Shown here: one piece after another, positions 27,888 to 37,436 of the stretch
Layout: the number at the start of each line of letters is the position of its first letter
Numbering within the stretch: position 1 is the stretch's first letter
NCBI RefSeq assembly: GCF_002287075.1
Contig: NZ_NSKE01000011.1
Span: forward strand, 62,001 to 126,000
Source: Fodinibius salipaludis
GTDB lineage: Bacteria > Bacteroidota > Rhodothermia > Balneolales > Balneolaceae
Reading direction: 5' to 3'
DNA length: 64,000 bases
The notes under the pieces: model-generated
Seen by the model: the letters and a program-made list of their open reading frames with translations, nothing else
The model's database searches: none
Told to the model about the DNA's origin: nothing
Position numbers and translations under genes: made by a program

Positions 27888-29234
27888 TTACGAAAACAGT
27901 TTCTTGTGAATTTGTTTTACCGAGGGAAGTGTATCTTTTGTATCCACCACGATATTGAGATTACCCTTGGATTTACTGTACGAAATCATAGTTAGGGGGA
28001 CATCGTCAATCTGACTGAGAATATTTATAATAAGTTGACGAGGGCTATTTTTGCAACCTACCAGGCTTATAATACCTTGATCTGGTCGCAGTTCTACCGT
28101 ACCATGGGTATTTAGTTGTGTGACAACCTGATCAATTTGATCACTATTTTCTATTGCAATAGAAACAGATGCTTCGGTGGTAGTAACCACATCAACCGGA
28201 AGCTGGTGCCAGCGCAGTACATCAAATACATCTGCTAAAAATTCGTACCCCATAACAGTTTGAGAAGAGGTGACCGTAATAATCGTGCAGTGTTCTTTGT
28301 ATGTGATAGCTTTGACAGGTTGATCATTTGCAGACTCGCTCGATATACGTGTCCCCGGTGCTTCCGGATCAAAAATATTTTTCACGTGAATGGGAATATC
28401 CTGTTTAGAAGCGGGTTTTGTTGTGGATGGATGCAAGACCTTGGCACCGAAATAAGCCAGCTCAGTAGCCTCTTGGAAGCTGAGCTGTGGGATGGGGTTA
28501 GCATCCACAATAAAGTCTGGGTCACAGGTATAAACACCGCTGACGTCTGTCCATATTTCAATGGCATTGGCATTTAAGGCAGCACCTATGAGACTGGCTG
28601 AGTAATCTGATCCCTCAAAACCAAGGGTGGTGATGTTTTCGTTGGCATCCATTCCATAATAGCCCCCCATAACCGGAATACTATCTTCAGATATTTTTTG
28701 TTGTAGCGAGTTTATCTTGTTGGCAATAAACTCAAAGTTAGGGGTAGCTTTGCCAAAGTTAGAATCGGTGCGTATTATTTTAGTGGCGTCCAACCAAGTA
28801 GTAAATAACCCTGCTGCGTATCCACATTCTGCGAAAAGATAAGAAGAAAGCCGTTCGCCAATCGAAGCTATAACATCTTTAAGAGGTTCTGCAAGTTCTT
28901 GCTTATTATGGATGGTGGAAAGGTGTTCTTTCAATTCCTCAGTATGCATTTTAATCCAGTTATGGCAAGCTTCAAGAGTTTGGGAGGAATTATCAAAATC
29001 AGCTAAGAAGTTTTCGACGATATTATTGTGGCGGGCTGCAATATCATCGGCAATTTTGTTTGCTTTTGGGAGATCATCAATGGCTTTATGGGCTGCCTTT
29101 ATTAATGTCCGAGTAGTACGAGCCGTGGCTGAGACAACTATATATGGAGATTCATAGCGTTTAATAATATTGATTACTTGTTTCCAGGTTTGGGCATCAC
29201 CCATAGAGGTGCCGCCGAATTTAAGAATATGCAT
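27888..29234 (-). CDS. lysC: Aspartate kinase
   Basis: A 448-residue monofunctional aspartokinase that phosphorylates L-aspartate, the first step to lysine, threonine, methionine and diaminopimelate. The amino-acid kinase domain (1-290) opens with KFGGTSMGDA and includes GFEGSDYSASLIGAAL (about 206-221); two ACT regulatory domains follow (about 300-448), so feedback by lysine or threonine is likely. The frame begins one codon higher with TTG; ATG 29234 is preferred. Asd, the next enzyme, is encoded elsewhere in the window and not in an operon with it. Confidence 0.95.
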   Translation of the reverse strand: MHILKFGGTSMGDAQTWKQVINIIKRYESPYIVVSATARTTRTLIKAAHKAIDDLPKANKIADDIAARHNNIVENFLADFDNSSQTLEACHNWIKMHTEELKEHLSTIHNKQELAEPLKDVIASIGERLSSYLFAECGYAAGLFTTWLDATKIIRTDSNFGKATPNFEFIANKINSLQQKISEDSIPVMGGYYGMDANENITTLGFEGSDYSASLIGAALNANAIEIWTDVSGVYTCDPDFIVDANPIPQLSFQEATELAYFGAKVLHPSTTKPASKQDIPIHVKNIFDPEAPGTRISSESANDQPVKAITYKEHCTIITVTSSQTVMGYEFLADVFDVLRWHQLPVDVVTTTEASVSIAIENSDQIDQVVTQLNTHGTVELRPDQGIISLVGCKNSPRQLIINILSQIDDVPLTMISYSKSKGNLNIVVDTKDTLPSVKQIHKKLFS

Positions 29235-29315
29235 CAAACCGCTGTTTTAAGTTGAGAAAATCTGTTGGAGCGTAAAAAAATAGGGATGAATAGATTATAC
29301 AAACAAAAATTTGTA

Positions 29316-30374
29316 CTACTGCAGTATCGGTAGATTCTTGAATCCCTTGCTCTCAAGAAGAGATTGCTGTTCTTTTAAAAACTCCCTGACTTGATTAATA
29401 GGGATTGCTTGCGTAATACCATAATTGATACGGGATTTTTGTGTTACAAATACAGAATCAGAGTAGGGGCGCGTAATATTCGAATAAGTATCTGCATTGG
29501 GTCGGGGGACCAGGATGTTTTCGCGACTTGCGGTTGATGAGCTTGCCATACCTACCCATTCGAAAGATTTAAAATTGTCATTACTGGCTAAAATCAATCC
29601 GCCGCTGATACCGGGATTAAAAATGGCATCCGTAACGAAAAATCGGTCGTTCCAACTATCTGAAGGACTGGCCAATCCACGAGTAACCATTGGGTAGCTT
29701 TTGGGGAATCCCAGAACATATATCAGCGACCCCAATTGAAGAAAATCACTGTTACCCGCGTCTATCGTAAGGGGATAAAGGTCCAAATTGCCAGTTTGCT
29801 CGAATTCAACATTCAGAAGGGCCAAGTCTGCTCGTGGCTTGGTAGCTAAAACTTCGAATGGTTGCAGCTCAGACGAAGTGTAAACGAGGCTCGTTTGGTT
29901 ATTCTTAATACTGATAGATTCTACATAAGTCTCGTCGGGAATATCCGGTCCTTCGTAATATGTGATCATTGTATCCGGAAAAAAGACGGTGTGATGACAG
30001 GTTGCCAGCAGAGAATTTTGGTTGTTACGTCCCAGAATAATAGCCGTTCCACTGGTACTCTCTTCTACTGAGGTTTGGGAAGTGGCAATATCTTTTGGAG
30101 GGTTAGTTTTGATATCGGCCAGCGTTATGGCTTTGTCGTTAAAGCTATAGTTGTTATAGAATCCGGTGGATACAATACGAACAACCGACTGCTGGGCATT
30201 TTTTAGCTGAGAGCTGATATTTTTTTGGGGGAATGCAGAGGTGTAGTACTTGGAATATTCAGTTTGTGACTGTTGACCAGAAGAACCAGTAGATGCTGAT
30301 TGCTGTGAGCTGCTGCAGAATGTGAGAGTTAATGCAATAGCAACCAGGGTTAATATTGGCAACTGATTCTTCAT
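29316..30374 (-). CDS. Trypsin-like serine protease lipoprotein
   Basis: A 352-residue envelope lipoprotein (lipobox LTFC, Cys20) with a Ser/Gln-rich tether and a chymotrypsin-fold peptidase domain (about 60-335). The triad is visible: His in ATCHHTVFF (about 134), Asp in PRADLALLNV (about 186), Ser in NPGISGGLIL (about 262, the usual GxSGG). There is no PDZ domain, unlike DegP/HtrA. A periplasmic processing or quality-control role is plausible; the target is unknown. Upstream of lysC on the same strand with a 78-nt gap. Confidence 0.85.
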   Translation of the reverse strand: MKNQLPILTLVAIALTLTFCSSSQQSASTGSSGQQSQTEYSKYYTSAFPQKNISSQLKNAQQSVVRIVSTGFYNNYSFNDKAITLADIKTNPPKDIATSQTSVEESTSGTAIILGRNNQNSLLATCHHTVFFPDTMITYYEGPDIPDETYVESISIKNNQTSLVYTSSELQPFEVLATKPRADLALLNVEFEQTGNLDLYPLTIDAGNSDFLQLGSLIYVLGFPKSYPMVTRGLASPSDSWNDRFFVTDAIFNPGISGGLILASNDNFKSFEWVGMASSSTASRENILVPRPNADTYSNITRPYSDSVFVTQKSRINYGITQAIPINQVREFLKEQQSLLESKGFKNLPILQ

Positions 30375-30502
30375 GGTATAGTTATTTGAATTATGAAGTT
30401 ATTGCAATATCTGCTTTACTGTATTGTACTATTTAATTTTATAAAAACCTTTCCACATTTTTTAAACGGGTCAGATAATCCGATTAGTATATTCAGAGCC
30501 GT

Positions 30503-32362
30503 TTATTTTGACTGATTGGCGTTTGAAGTCTCTAAAGAATTACTCTCCTGTTTAATTTGTTGGCGGATTTCATCATTCAGATGGATGTAAAATGCTTGAT
30601 CACCATTGGAAGGGGAAGGCGGATTATTAACAGTATAGGGATGAATTTCGTTACTTGAAGTAATTAGGAAAAGGGGGATATATTCTTCTCCAATTTGTTC
30701 CTCAAATTTAGCTGCAGGATTATCCTTATTAAAGGAAGTTGACTGGATTTCGGTGTGTTTTGAAAAGAACCGTGATAAATTTTCAAAATTCAAGCGTTCG
30801 TGAAACAGAATTCTTCCGCTTAGATGACTGGTAACATCTTTATTTTCCACTTGGCCCTGCGTGTTAGGAGCAAGCTGAAAAACGTGTGAGCGACCGAATA
30901 TCTCACCAAATCGAAGAGCAGCCAGAGAGTTTGTTTCATCATTGGGTGTTAATGAAAGCATTCGACCAACACCATCAAGGTTCAACTCTTCCAAAGCAAA
31001 TTCTGACAGGATATTACCATGGTATGTTTTAAGTCCCTTCTGGCGGGCGCGACTTATATTTTTCCAATTCGAATCAGCAACTAAAACTTTAAAGCCTTCT
31101 TCTTTGACCGCTTTTGCAATTTTTAAAGCCCAGTTGTGTGCTCCAAGAATTAAGAGCCCATTTGGTACAGGTTTGGCAACGCCTAATTTGCGGGCAACCC
31201 ATGCGGCCGGCAGACCATAAATTGTAACGGTACCAATAATTACCAGAAACACAATGGGCACCAGTTGGTCGGCATGTTCAAAACCATTTTGTATTAAATT
31301 TATCGCAAAAATTGAGGAGATAGATGCTGCTACGACTCCACGCGGTGCCATCCAGCAGAGGAAAAGTTTTTCGCGCCAGGTAATTTCAGAAAAGTACGTA
31401 GAAATATATACTCCAACGGGACGAGCGATTAGGATGAGAATGGCAAGAAATGCGGCAAGGCTCCAGCTTAAATTTTGGGTTAAGCTACTCAACTCTACCC
31501 GTGCTGCCAGAAGAATAAACAAAGCAGACAAGAGGAGTACGCGTAGATTTTCTTTGAACTCTGTGATGTGGTGAATGCGGGCTGCTTTTTGATTCGCCAA
31601 TGCAATCCCCATCAAGGTGGTAGCCCAGAGTCCCGATTCATGTTGAAGCATATTTGAAATAGTAAATACAGTAACTACTACCATCAGGTTTACCGGGTTT
31701 TGCAGGTAATCGGGAAGTAGGTGACGCTTGAGGAGGAAATATATCAGCGCGGCACCGCCCAGGCCTACCAGTGTCCCAAAAAATATAGTTTTCATGATGC
31801 TCATTACAGCAACGCTGGTAGCAGCCGATAAGCTGGCACTTAAAATCACCTCAAATACGAGAACAGCAAGCATGGCTCCAATGGGGTCAATAATAATACC
31901 TTCCCATTTTAGGATAGACCCTACTTGTCCTGAGGGGCGAACCTGACGAAGCAAGGGGATAATAACGGTTGGGCCAGTGACTACAAGAATAGCTCCGAGT
32001 AGAATGGAAAGTTCCCAGTCAAACACAAACAGGTAGTAAGCTGATACGGAGGTGATTCCCCAAGTTAAAACGACTCCTATGCTTACCAGATTTCCAACGG
32101 TGCTGCCAATATCTTTGAGTTCTGAAAAACGAAGGCTTAGGCCTCCTTCGAAAAGGATAATAGCAACAGAAACAGAAATAAAGGGAGCCAGTAGATCACC
32201 CATTAAATGATCCGGATCAAGAAGTCCAAAGACCGGCCCTGCAAGAACTCCGCTGATAAGCAAAAGTAAAATAGCAGGTAGTTTAAAACGCCAGGCAACC
32301 CATTGTGCGCCAATACCAAATACTAAAATACTTGTTATGCCAATTAGGAGATGTTCGCCCAT
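30503..32362 (-). CDS. CPA1-type cation:proton antiporter with TrkA-N domain
   Basis: A 619-residue inner-membrane protein. About 12 membrane segments fill residues 1-395 (Na+/H+ exchanger fold; LFEGGLSLRF at about 70 and the VVTGPTVIIPLL helix at about 147-158 carry family residues), followed by a cytoplasmic TrkA-N/RCK Rossmann domain (about 400-520, ILGAHNWALKIAKAV). It exports Na+ or K+ in exchange for protons, probably gated by nucleotide binding. The C-terminal 80 residues are unassigned. It faces away from the transporter block that follows. Confidence 0.9.
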   Translation of the reverse strand: MGEHLLIGITSILVFGIGAQWVAWRFKLPAILLLLISGVLAGPVFGLLDPDHLMGDLLAPFISVSVAIILFEGGLSLRFSELKDIGSTVGNLVSIGVVLTWGITSVSAYYLFVFDWELSILLGAILVVTGPTVIIPLLRQVRPSGQVGSILKWEGIIIDPIGAMLAVLVFEVILSASLSAATSVAVMSIMKTIFFGTLVGLGGAALIYFLLKRHLLPDYLQNPVNLMVVVTVFTISNMLQHESGLWATTLMGIALANQKAARIHHITEFKENLRVLLLSALFILLAARVELSSLTQNLSWSLAAFLAILILIARPVGVYISTYFSEITWREKLFLCWMAPRGVVAASISSIFAINLIQNGFEHADQLVPIVFLVIIGTVTIYGLPAAWVARKLGVAKPVPNGLLILGAHNWALKIAKAVKEEGFKVLVADSNWKNISRARQKGLKTYHGNILSEFALEELNLDGVGRMLSLTPNDETNSLAALRFGEIFGRSHVFQLAPNTQGQVENKDVTSHLSGRILFHERLNFENLSRFFSKHTEIQSTSFNKDNPAAKFEEQIGEEYIPLFLITSSNEIHPYTVNNPPSPSNGDQAFYIHLNDEIRQQIKQESNSLETSNANQSK

Positions 32363-32624
32363 AAACTGGAGAGAATAATGTTTTAATTACTATAAATGAT
32401 GAAAATCTATAAATGAGGTGTTAGAAACAACATTATTCCGGACTTTCTTAGTGAAGATTATTAGAAGATAGATTCTTTGTTTAAAATAAGTTGGTATTAA
32501 AATTGTCAAATATTACTATGTGATTAAAAATATTTTAAAAACTATGCTAATAATTTTAGGAATAAAACAATCCTTGTATTTTAACTGCTTTCAATAAATA
32601 AACTGTTAAACAACGATTGATGAG

Positions 32625-32876
32625 ATGAACAGCCAAATAAAAAATAAACTTATTAGAGAATTTTCTTGGTTGTTGGGAATTATTATCGTGTCAGCTGCAT
32701 TAGAATATACTATTATTGAAGTTTTTGACCTGCATCCAATATTAAGCGTTAAAGTTCAGGGACTTATTGGTCTTGTTGTAATCGCCTATATCATTCGCAT
32801 GATTGCTCGAATGGGTAAACAGGGAGTCATTGCTTTTGAGGACGATGAACAGAAAAAGTCCGACAAACGGGAATAA
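32625..32876 (+). CDS. Small two-helix membrane protein
   Basis: An 83-residue protein with two predicted membrane helices (about 13-32, FSWLLGIIIVSAALEYTII, and 41-62, VQGLIGLVVIAYIIRMIARM) and a charged C-terminus (FEDDEQKKSDKRE). It is not recognised. It lies 74 nt upstream of the first APC transporter on the same strand; a small accessory subunit is possible but unproven. ATG at 32625; codon use and spacing suggest a real gene. Confidence 0.65.
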   Translation: MNSQIKNKLIREFSWLLGIIIVSAALEYTIIEVFDLHPILSVKVQGLIGLVVIAYIIRMIARMGKQGVIAFEDDEQKKSDKRE

Positions 32877-32950
32877 CATTTCTCAATAAATTATTTTTCA
32901 ACAAGCTGTTTTTCAATTCTAAATAGCTTTAAAACCACATTTATTTTACT

Positions 32951-35077
32951 TTGGCAGAACTAAAAGAATCTAAAAAACTTAACAAAACACTTGGGGCATT
33001 TGATGTATTTGCAATAGCAACGGGAGCTATGTTTAGCTCCGGCTTGTTTTTGCTGCCGGGTTTGGCTGCAAGTGTTACGGGACCATCAGTTTTCCTGGCT
33101 TATTTGGTGTCGGGTATATTGGTGCTGCCCACCATGTTGAGCAAGGCCGAACTTGGAACCGCTTTTCCCCGTGCGGGTGGTACTTACTATATTATTGATC
33201 GTACTCTGGGACCGTTGATGGGTAGTATCGGGGGATTCGGCTCGTGGTTATCCCTGGTATTCAAGAGTGCCTTTGCACTTATCGGTATGGGAGCGTACAT
33301 CTCCATATTTTTTGAAGTGCCTATAACACCGGTGGCTATTACCCTAACAATTGCTTTTGGCGCACTTAATGTTTTTGGCGCTAAAGAAACGAGTCAGCTA
33401 CAGAATATCCTTGTTATTACCCTGCTCTCGGTTATGGCTTTTTACTTGGTGCAAGGGTTTTCACATCTTTTTTCTTTAAGCATGTTGGATATCCATCGAG
33501 AGAAATTCACTCCCTTTTTTAAGGATGGGATGCAAGGCTTTTTTGCTACCGTAGGGATGGTTTTTGTCTCTTATGCCGGCCTGACCAAGGTTGTAAGCGT
33601 GGCAGAAGAGGTTGAGGATCCGGATAAAAATATACCGAGGGGTATGTTTTTATCGATATTAACCGCCATCGTGGTGTATGTTGCAGGCGTATTTTTGATG
33701 ACATCTGTATTGGAGCCTGCCGCCTTTTATAAAGATTTGACTCCTGTGGCTACAGCAGGTAATGTGTTTTTGGATTGGTTGCCAGGAGACACAGGCCTCA
33801 TTTTAGTAGTTATAGCTGCGATTGCTGCATTTGCCTCTACCGGTAATGCCGGTATTATGTCAGCCTCTCGATTTCCATTGGCTATGGCCCGTGATAAGCT
33901 GGTTCACTCTAACTTCTCGAAGTTAGGTAAGTTTGATACTCCGGTTTATTCCATCGTTGCAACCACCGGAATGATGGTATTTTTGCTGTTGGTCTTTAAT
34001 GTGAAAGAAGTAGCCAAGCTGGCCAGTGCTTTTAAGTTATTGCTCTTCGGACTCCTCAATTTAGCTGTTATTGTGATGCGTGAAAGCCAGATTGAGGAAT
34101 ATGATCCGGGATATACTTCTCCATTCTATCCCTGGGTGCAAATGGTCGGGATGCTAACTTCAGGACTACTTATTTTTGAAATGGGGATTCTTTCCATCTT
34201 ATTTACCGTTGGAATAATGATTTTATCAGTAGCCTGGTATTACTATTACGCCTATAGTAAGATTGATCGTCAGGGAGCTATATTTCATGTGCATGAGCGA
34301 TTGGGCCAATATAAAGATCGTGGGCTTGAGCACGAGATGCGTCATATCCTACAGGAAAAAGGCTTGCGCGACGAAGACCCATACGAGCTGGTTGTCAGCA
34401 AGGCTACAATCTTGGATGTAACTGATAACCAGACATCCTACGAAGACATTGTAGAAAAGGCCTGTTCCACTCTGGCAACAAAAGTGAGTATGGATAGGGA
34501 AGAGCTGATAAAGGCATTTCACAAAGAGAATGATTTTGGAGCTCTTTCGATCGGACAGGGAGCGGCGCTTAATCATACAAGAATACCTGCTGAGGCAGAG
34601 CCGGAGCTCTTTATCGTGCGAATAAAAGACGGATTAGTTACACGTGATACCTGCTTTGAGGATAAGGGTAAAGAACAGGAAAAACATGAATTTTATGCCC
34701 TGTTCTTTTTAGTCAGCTCAGAAAAAGATGCTACTCAACACCTGCGATTTTTGGCTCACATGGCTGAAGTGATTGATCAGGAAAATTTCTTTAATCGATG
34801 GGTTTCGGCAAAAGATGAAGCGGAGCTTCGTGAAGTATTGTTACGGAACGAGCGGTTTATCAATATTTATATTCGCTCTGATGATAAAACGGCTAAGCTG
34901 ATTGGAAAGAAAATATATGAGGTTGATCTTCCGGGAGAAAGTCTTGTAGCTATTTTGAAAAGAGGGGATAGTGTTAATATTCCCCATGGCAATACAGAAA
35001 TCCGGGAGGGAGATAAATTGTCGATTATTGGACAGATAGAGGATATTGAGGAGATAAAAGAACTCAAAGGTAAGTAG
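32951..35077 (+). CDS. APC-family transporter with C-terminal RCK_C domain (copy 1)
   Basis: A 708-residue amino-acid/polyamine/organocation permease. Membrane part (about 1-440): AIATGAMFSSGLFLLPG near 17-34 is the first helix with the helix break, and FASTGNAGIMSASRFPLAMARD lies near 295-316. A cytoplasmic tail of about 265 residues follows; its middle (about 470-620) is unassigned and its end (about 640-705, IGKKIYEVDLPGESLVAIL ... GDKLSIIGQ) is a TrkA-C/RCK_C ligand-binding domain. TTG at 32951 is the start, matching the ATG-start paralog next door. Ligand unknown; the regulated tail suggests control by ions or nucleotide. Confidence 0.9.
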   Translation: MAELKESKKLNKTLGAFDVFAIATGAMFSSGLFLLPGLAASVTGPSVFLAYLVSGILVLPTMLSKAELGTAFPRAGGTYYIIDRTLGPLMGSIGGFGSWLSLVFKSAFALIGMGAYISIFFEVPITPVAITLTIAFGALNVFGAKETSQLQNILVITLLSVMAFYLVQGFSHLFSLSMLDIHREKFTPFFKDGMQGFFATVGMVFVSYAGLTKVVSVAEEVEDPDKNIPRGMFLSILTAIVVYVAGVFLMTSVLEPAAFYKDLTPVATAGNVFLDWLPGDTGLILVVIAAIAAFASTGNAGIMSASRFPLAMARDKLVHSNFSKLGKFDTPVYSIVATTGMMVFLLLVFNVKEVAKLASAFKLLLFGLLNLAVIVMRESQIEEYDPGYTSPFYPWVQMVGMLTSGLLIFEMGILSILFTVGIMILSVAWYYYYAYSKIDRQGAIFHVHERLGQYKDRGLEHEMRHILQEKGLRDEDPYELVVSKATILDVTDNQTSYEDIVEKACSTLATKVSMDREELIKAFHKENDFGALSIGQGAALNHTRIPAEAEPELFIVRIKDGLVTRDTCFEDKGKEQEKHEFYALFFLVSSEKDATQHLRFLAHMAEVIDQENFFNRWVSAKDEAELREVLLRNERFINIYIRSDDKTAKLIGKKIYEVDLPGESLVAILKRGDSVNIPHGNTEIREGDKLSIIGQIEDIEEIKELKGK

Positions 35078-35164
35078 CCGACATCGATATCTGGAGCGGA
35101 TAACAATAGAAGAAGACTCAGTGATCTTTGTTGGTATTCTGTCAACATGATAGATAAGAAGTTT

Positions 35165-35191
35165 TTTAAGAAAATGACTTATTTTCTTAAA
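35165..35191. other. AT-rich hairpin in front of the second APC gene
   Basis: A perfect 11-bp stem, TTTAAGAAAAT / ATTTTCTTAAA, with a 5-nt loop, 41 bp upstream of the copy-2 start. It has no T-run after it in either direction, so it is probably not a terminator; it may be an mRNA stability or operator element. Confidence 0.45.
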
Positions 35192-35231
35192 CTCTGAACT
35201 AAAATTTTATAACCGTTTTAACTTAAAAAGC

Positions 35232-37361
35232 ATGGCTCACGAAAAACTGGAAAAGCAACTTGGATTGTGGGATGTATATGCAATTGCGACGGGAGCAATG
35301 TTTAGTTCCGGGTTTTTCCTGTTGCCGGGTATTGCTGCAGCAATAACAGGTCCATCGGTATTTATCGCATATTTTGTTTCAGGGCTTTTGGTATTACCGA
35401 CGATGTTTAGCGTGGCAGAGCTGGCCACAGCCATGCCCAAAGCCGGAGGGACCTATTATATCATTGATCGCAGCCTTGGTCCCGTGATGGGAACAGTTGG
35501 AGGTTATGGTTCTTGGCTGGCTTTGGTGCTAAAAAGTGCTTTTGCATTGATTGGGATGGGTGCTTATATCTCAATATTTGTTGAGCTTCCAATTGTACCG
35601 GTCGCTGTGGTCTTGACGATTGCTTTTGGGGTTCTAAATATTGTAGGAGCTAAAGAGACAACGGCCCTACAGAAAGTACTGGTTGCCGCCCTGATAAGTA
35701 TTATGACTTTTTATATTGCTCAGGGATTGTTCTCCGTTTTTTCGGCCGACTTTTTTGAGGTAACTCGTAATCAGTTTACGCCTCTCTTTATTGATGGTGC
35801 TACCGGATTTTGGGCCACGGTAGGGATGGTTTTCGTATCCTACGCCGGTCTCACAAAAGTTGCCAGTGTGGCTGAGGAGGTTAGAAATCCCGATAGAAAT
35901 ATTCCGTGGGGTATGTTCCTCTCTATCATGTCGGCCATTTTTGTTTATGTTGCCGGTGTATTTATTATGGTTTCGGTGTTGGATCCTGCTGAATTTCGCG
36001 AAGATCTAACTCCAGTTGCTACGGCCGGAGAAGCTTTTATGAGCTGGCTGCCGGGAGAGACCGGTATTATATTAGTGGTAATAGCTGCTGTAGCCGCCTT
36101 TGCTTCCACTGGTAATGCGGGTATTATGTCAGCTTCTCGCTATCCGTTGGCAATGGCACGAGATAAGCTCATTGATAACCGATTTTCAAAAATTGGGTCG
36201 ATGGGTACGCCGGTCATTGCAATTATTGCCACGGTATTTTTGATGATTTTCTTCCTGGTTGCTTTTAATGTTGCACAGGTAGCAAAATTGGCCAGTGCGT
36301 TTCAGTTATTGCTGTTTGGCTTATTGAATCTGGCAGTAATTGTAATGCGCGAAAGTAAAATTGAGGAGTACGATCCCGGTTTTAATTCTCCTTTCTACCC
36401 TTGGATCCAAATTGCCGGGATGATCCTTTCGGCTATTCTTATTCTGGAAATGGGCTTGCTGTCAATCCTCTTTACTTTGGTAGTGAGTATTTTCAGTATT
36501 GGTTGGTTTTACTACTATGCGTATGGCAAGATTGATCGTGAAGGAGCTATCTTTCATGTAACGGCTCGTCTTGGTAAACGCAAAGATCAGGGATTGGAGC
36601 GAGAAATGCGTGGCATACTTCGAGAAAAAGGACTTCGCGAGGAAGATCCTTATGAGCATGTAGTGGCTAGTGCTGCGGTTATTGATGAGCCAAATAAAAA
36701 CCTGAGTTATAAAACGATTATAAAACAGGCTTCAGATATTTTTGCCGAACGCCTTGATATGGATCGGGAGTTTCTTGTAGATAATTTTTGTAAGGCTCAG
36801 GATATGGGGACGATACCGCTTGGTAATAGTGCGGTTATCAATCATATTCGAGTGGACGAAGATTGCCAGCCTCAAATGGTGTTGGTGCGTATTCCGGAAA
36901 GTATTAAGGTATCCACCGAAGGATTTGATGTTCTTGATGAAGACCAGACGGGAGATGTGGAAAATCTGCGTGCAATGATTTTCTTGGTTAGTTCTTCAGA
37001 ACATTCGAGCCAGCATCTGCGGCTGATTGCCCATCTTGCAGAAATGATTGATGCCAAGCACTTTATTGAACGATGGAAAAGTGCGGAAAATGAGTCAGAA
37101 CTGCGGGAAATTCTGCTCAGAGATGAACGCTTTATCAATATTACCATCAGGGAAAACAATAGAACCAAAGAGCTTATTGGTAAAAAAATTATGGAGCTTG
37201 ACCTGCCTGGAGAAAGTCTCATTACCATTCTTAAACGGAATGGTAATATCAAGATTCCACATGGTTATACGGTTTTAGAGGATGGAGATGAAATATCTAT
37301 TATCGGAGAAGTAGAAGATATCGAAAAGGTTAAAGAATGGCGTAAAACAGACGATAAATAG
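35232..37361 (+). CDS. APC-family transporter with C-terminal RCK_C domain (copy 2)
   Basis: A 709-residue paralog of the preceding gene, aligned over its full length with the same order: membrane domain (about 1-440), an unassigned cytoplasmic middle (about 470-620), RCK_C domain (about 640-705, IGKKIMELDLPGESLITIL). Near-identical blocks include AIATGAMFSSGFF, FVSYAGLTKVASVAEEV and FASTGNAGIMSASRYPLAMARDK. The two arose by tandem duplication but have diverged clearly in the soluble middle, suggesting different regulation or substrates. ATG start at 35232. Confidence 0.9.
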   Translation: MAHEKLEKQLGLWDVYAIATGAMFSSGFFLLPGIAAAITGPSVFIAYFVSGLLVLPTMFSVAELATAMPKAGGTYYIIDRSLGPVMGTVGGYGSWLALVLKSAFALIGMGAYISIFVELPIVPVAVVLTIAFGVLNIVGAKETTALQKVLVAALISIMTFYIAQGLFSVFSADFFEVTRNQFTPLFIDGATGFWATVGMVFVSYAGLTKVASVAEEVRNPDRNIPWGMFLSIMSAIFVYVAGVFIMVSVLDPAEFREDLTPVATAGEAFMSWLPGETGIILVVIAAVAAFASTGNAGIMSASRYPLAMARDKLIDNRFSKIGSMGTPVIAIIATVFLMIFFLVAFNVAQVAKLASAFQLLLFGLLNLAVIVMRESKIEEYDPGFNSPFYPWIQIAGMILSAILILEMGLLSILFTLVVSIFSIGWFYYYAYGKIDREGAIFHVTARLGKRKDQGLEREMRGILREKGLREEDPYEHVVASAAVIDEPNKNLSYKTIIKQASDIFAERLDMDREFLVDNFCKAQDMGTIPLGNSAVINHIRVDEDCQPQMVLVRIPESIKVSTEGFDVLDEDQTGDVENLRAMIFLVSSSEHSSQHLRLIAHLAEMIDAKHFIERWKSAENESELREILLRDERFINITIRENNRTKELIGKKIMELDLPGESLITILKRNGNIKIPHGYTVLEDGDEISIIGEVEDIEKVKEWRKTDDK

Positions 37362-37436
37362 TGAAATCCATATTATCTAAGATTACACAAAATGTTATAT
37401 TCAACACATAATTTTAAAAGTTAAAAAAATAGGAAA

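Noticed and set aside
35165-35191. Hairpin as a terminator between the two APC genes
   Set aside because: There is no T-run after the stem on either strand and it is AT-only; kept as an unassigned hairpin.
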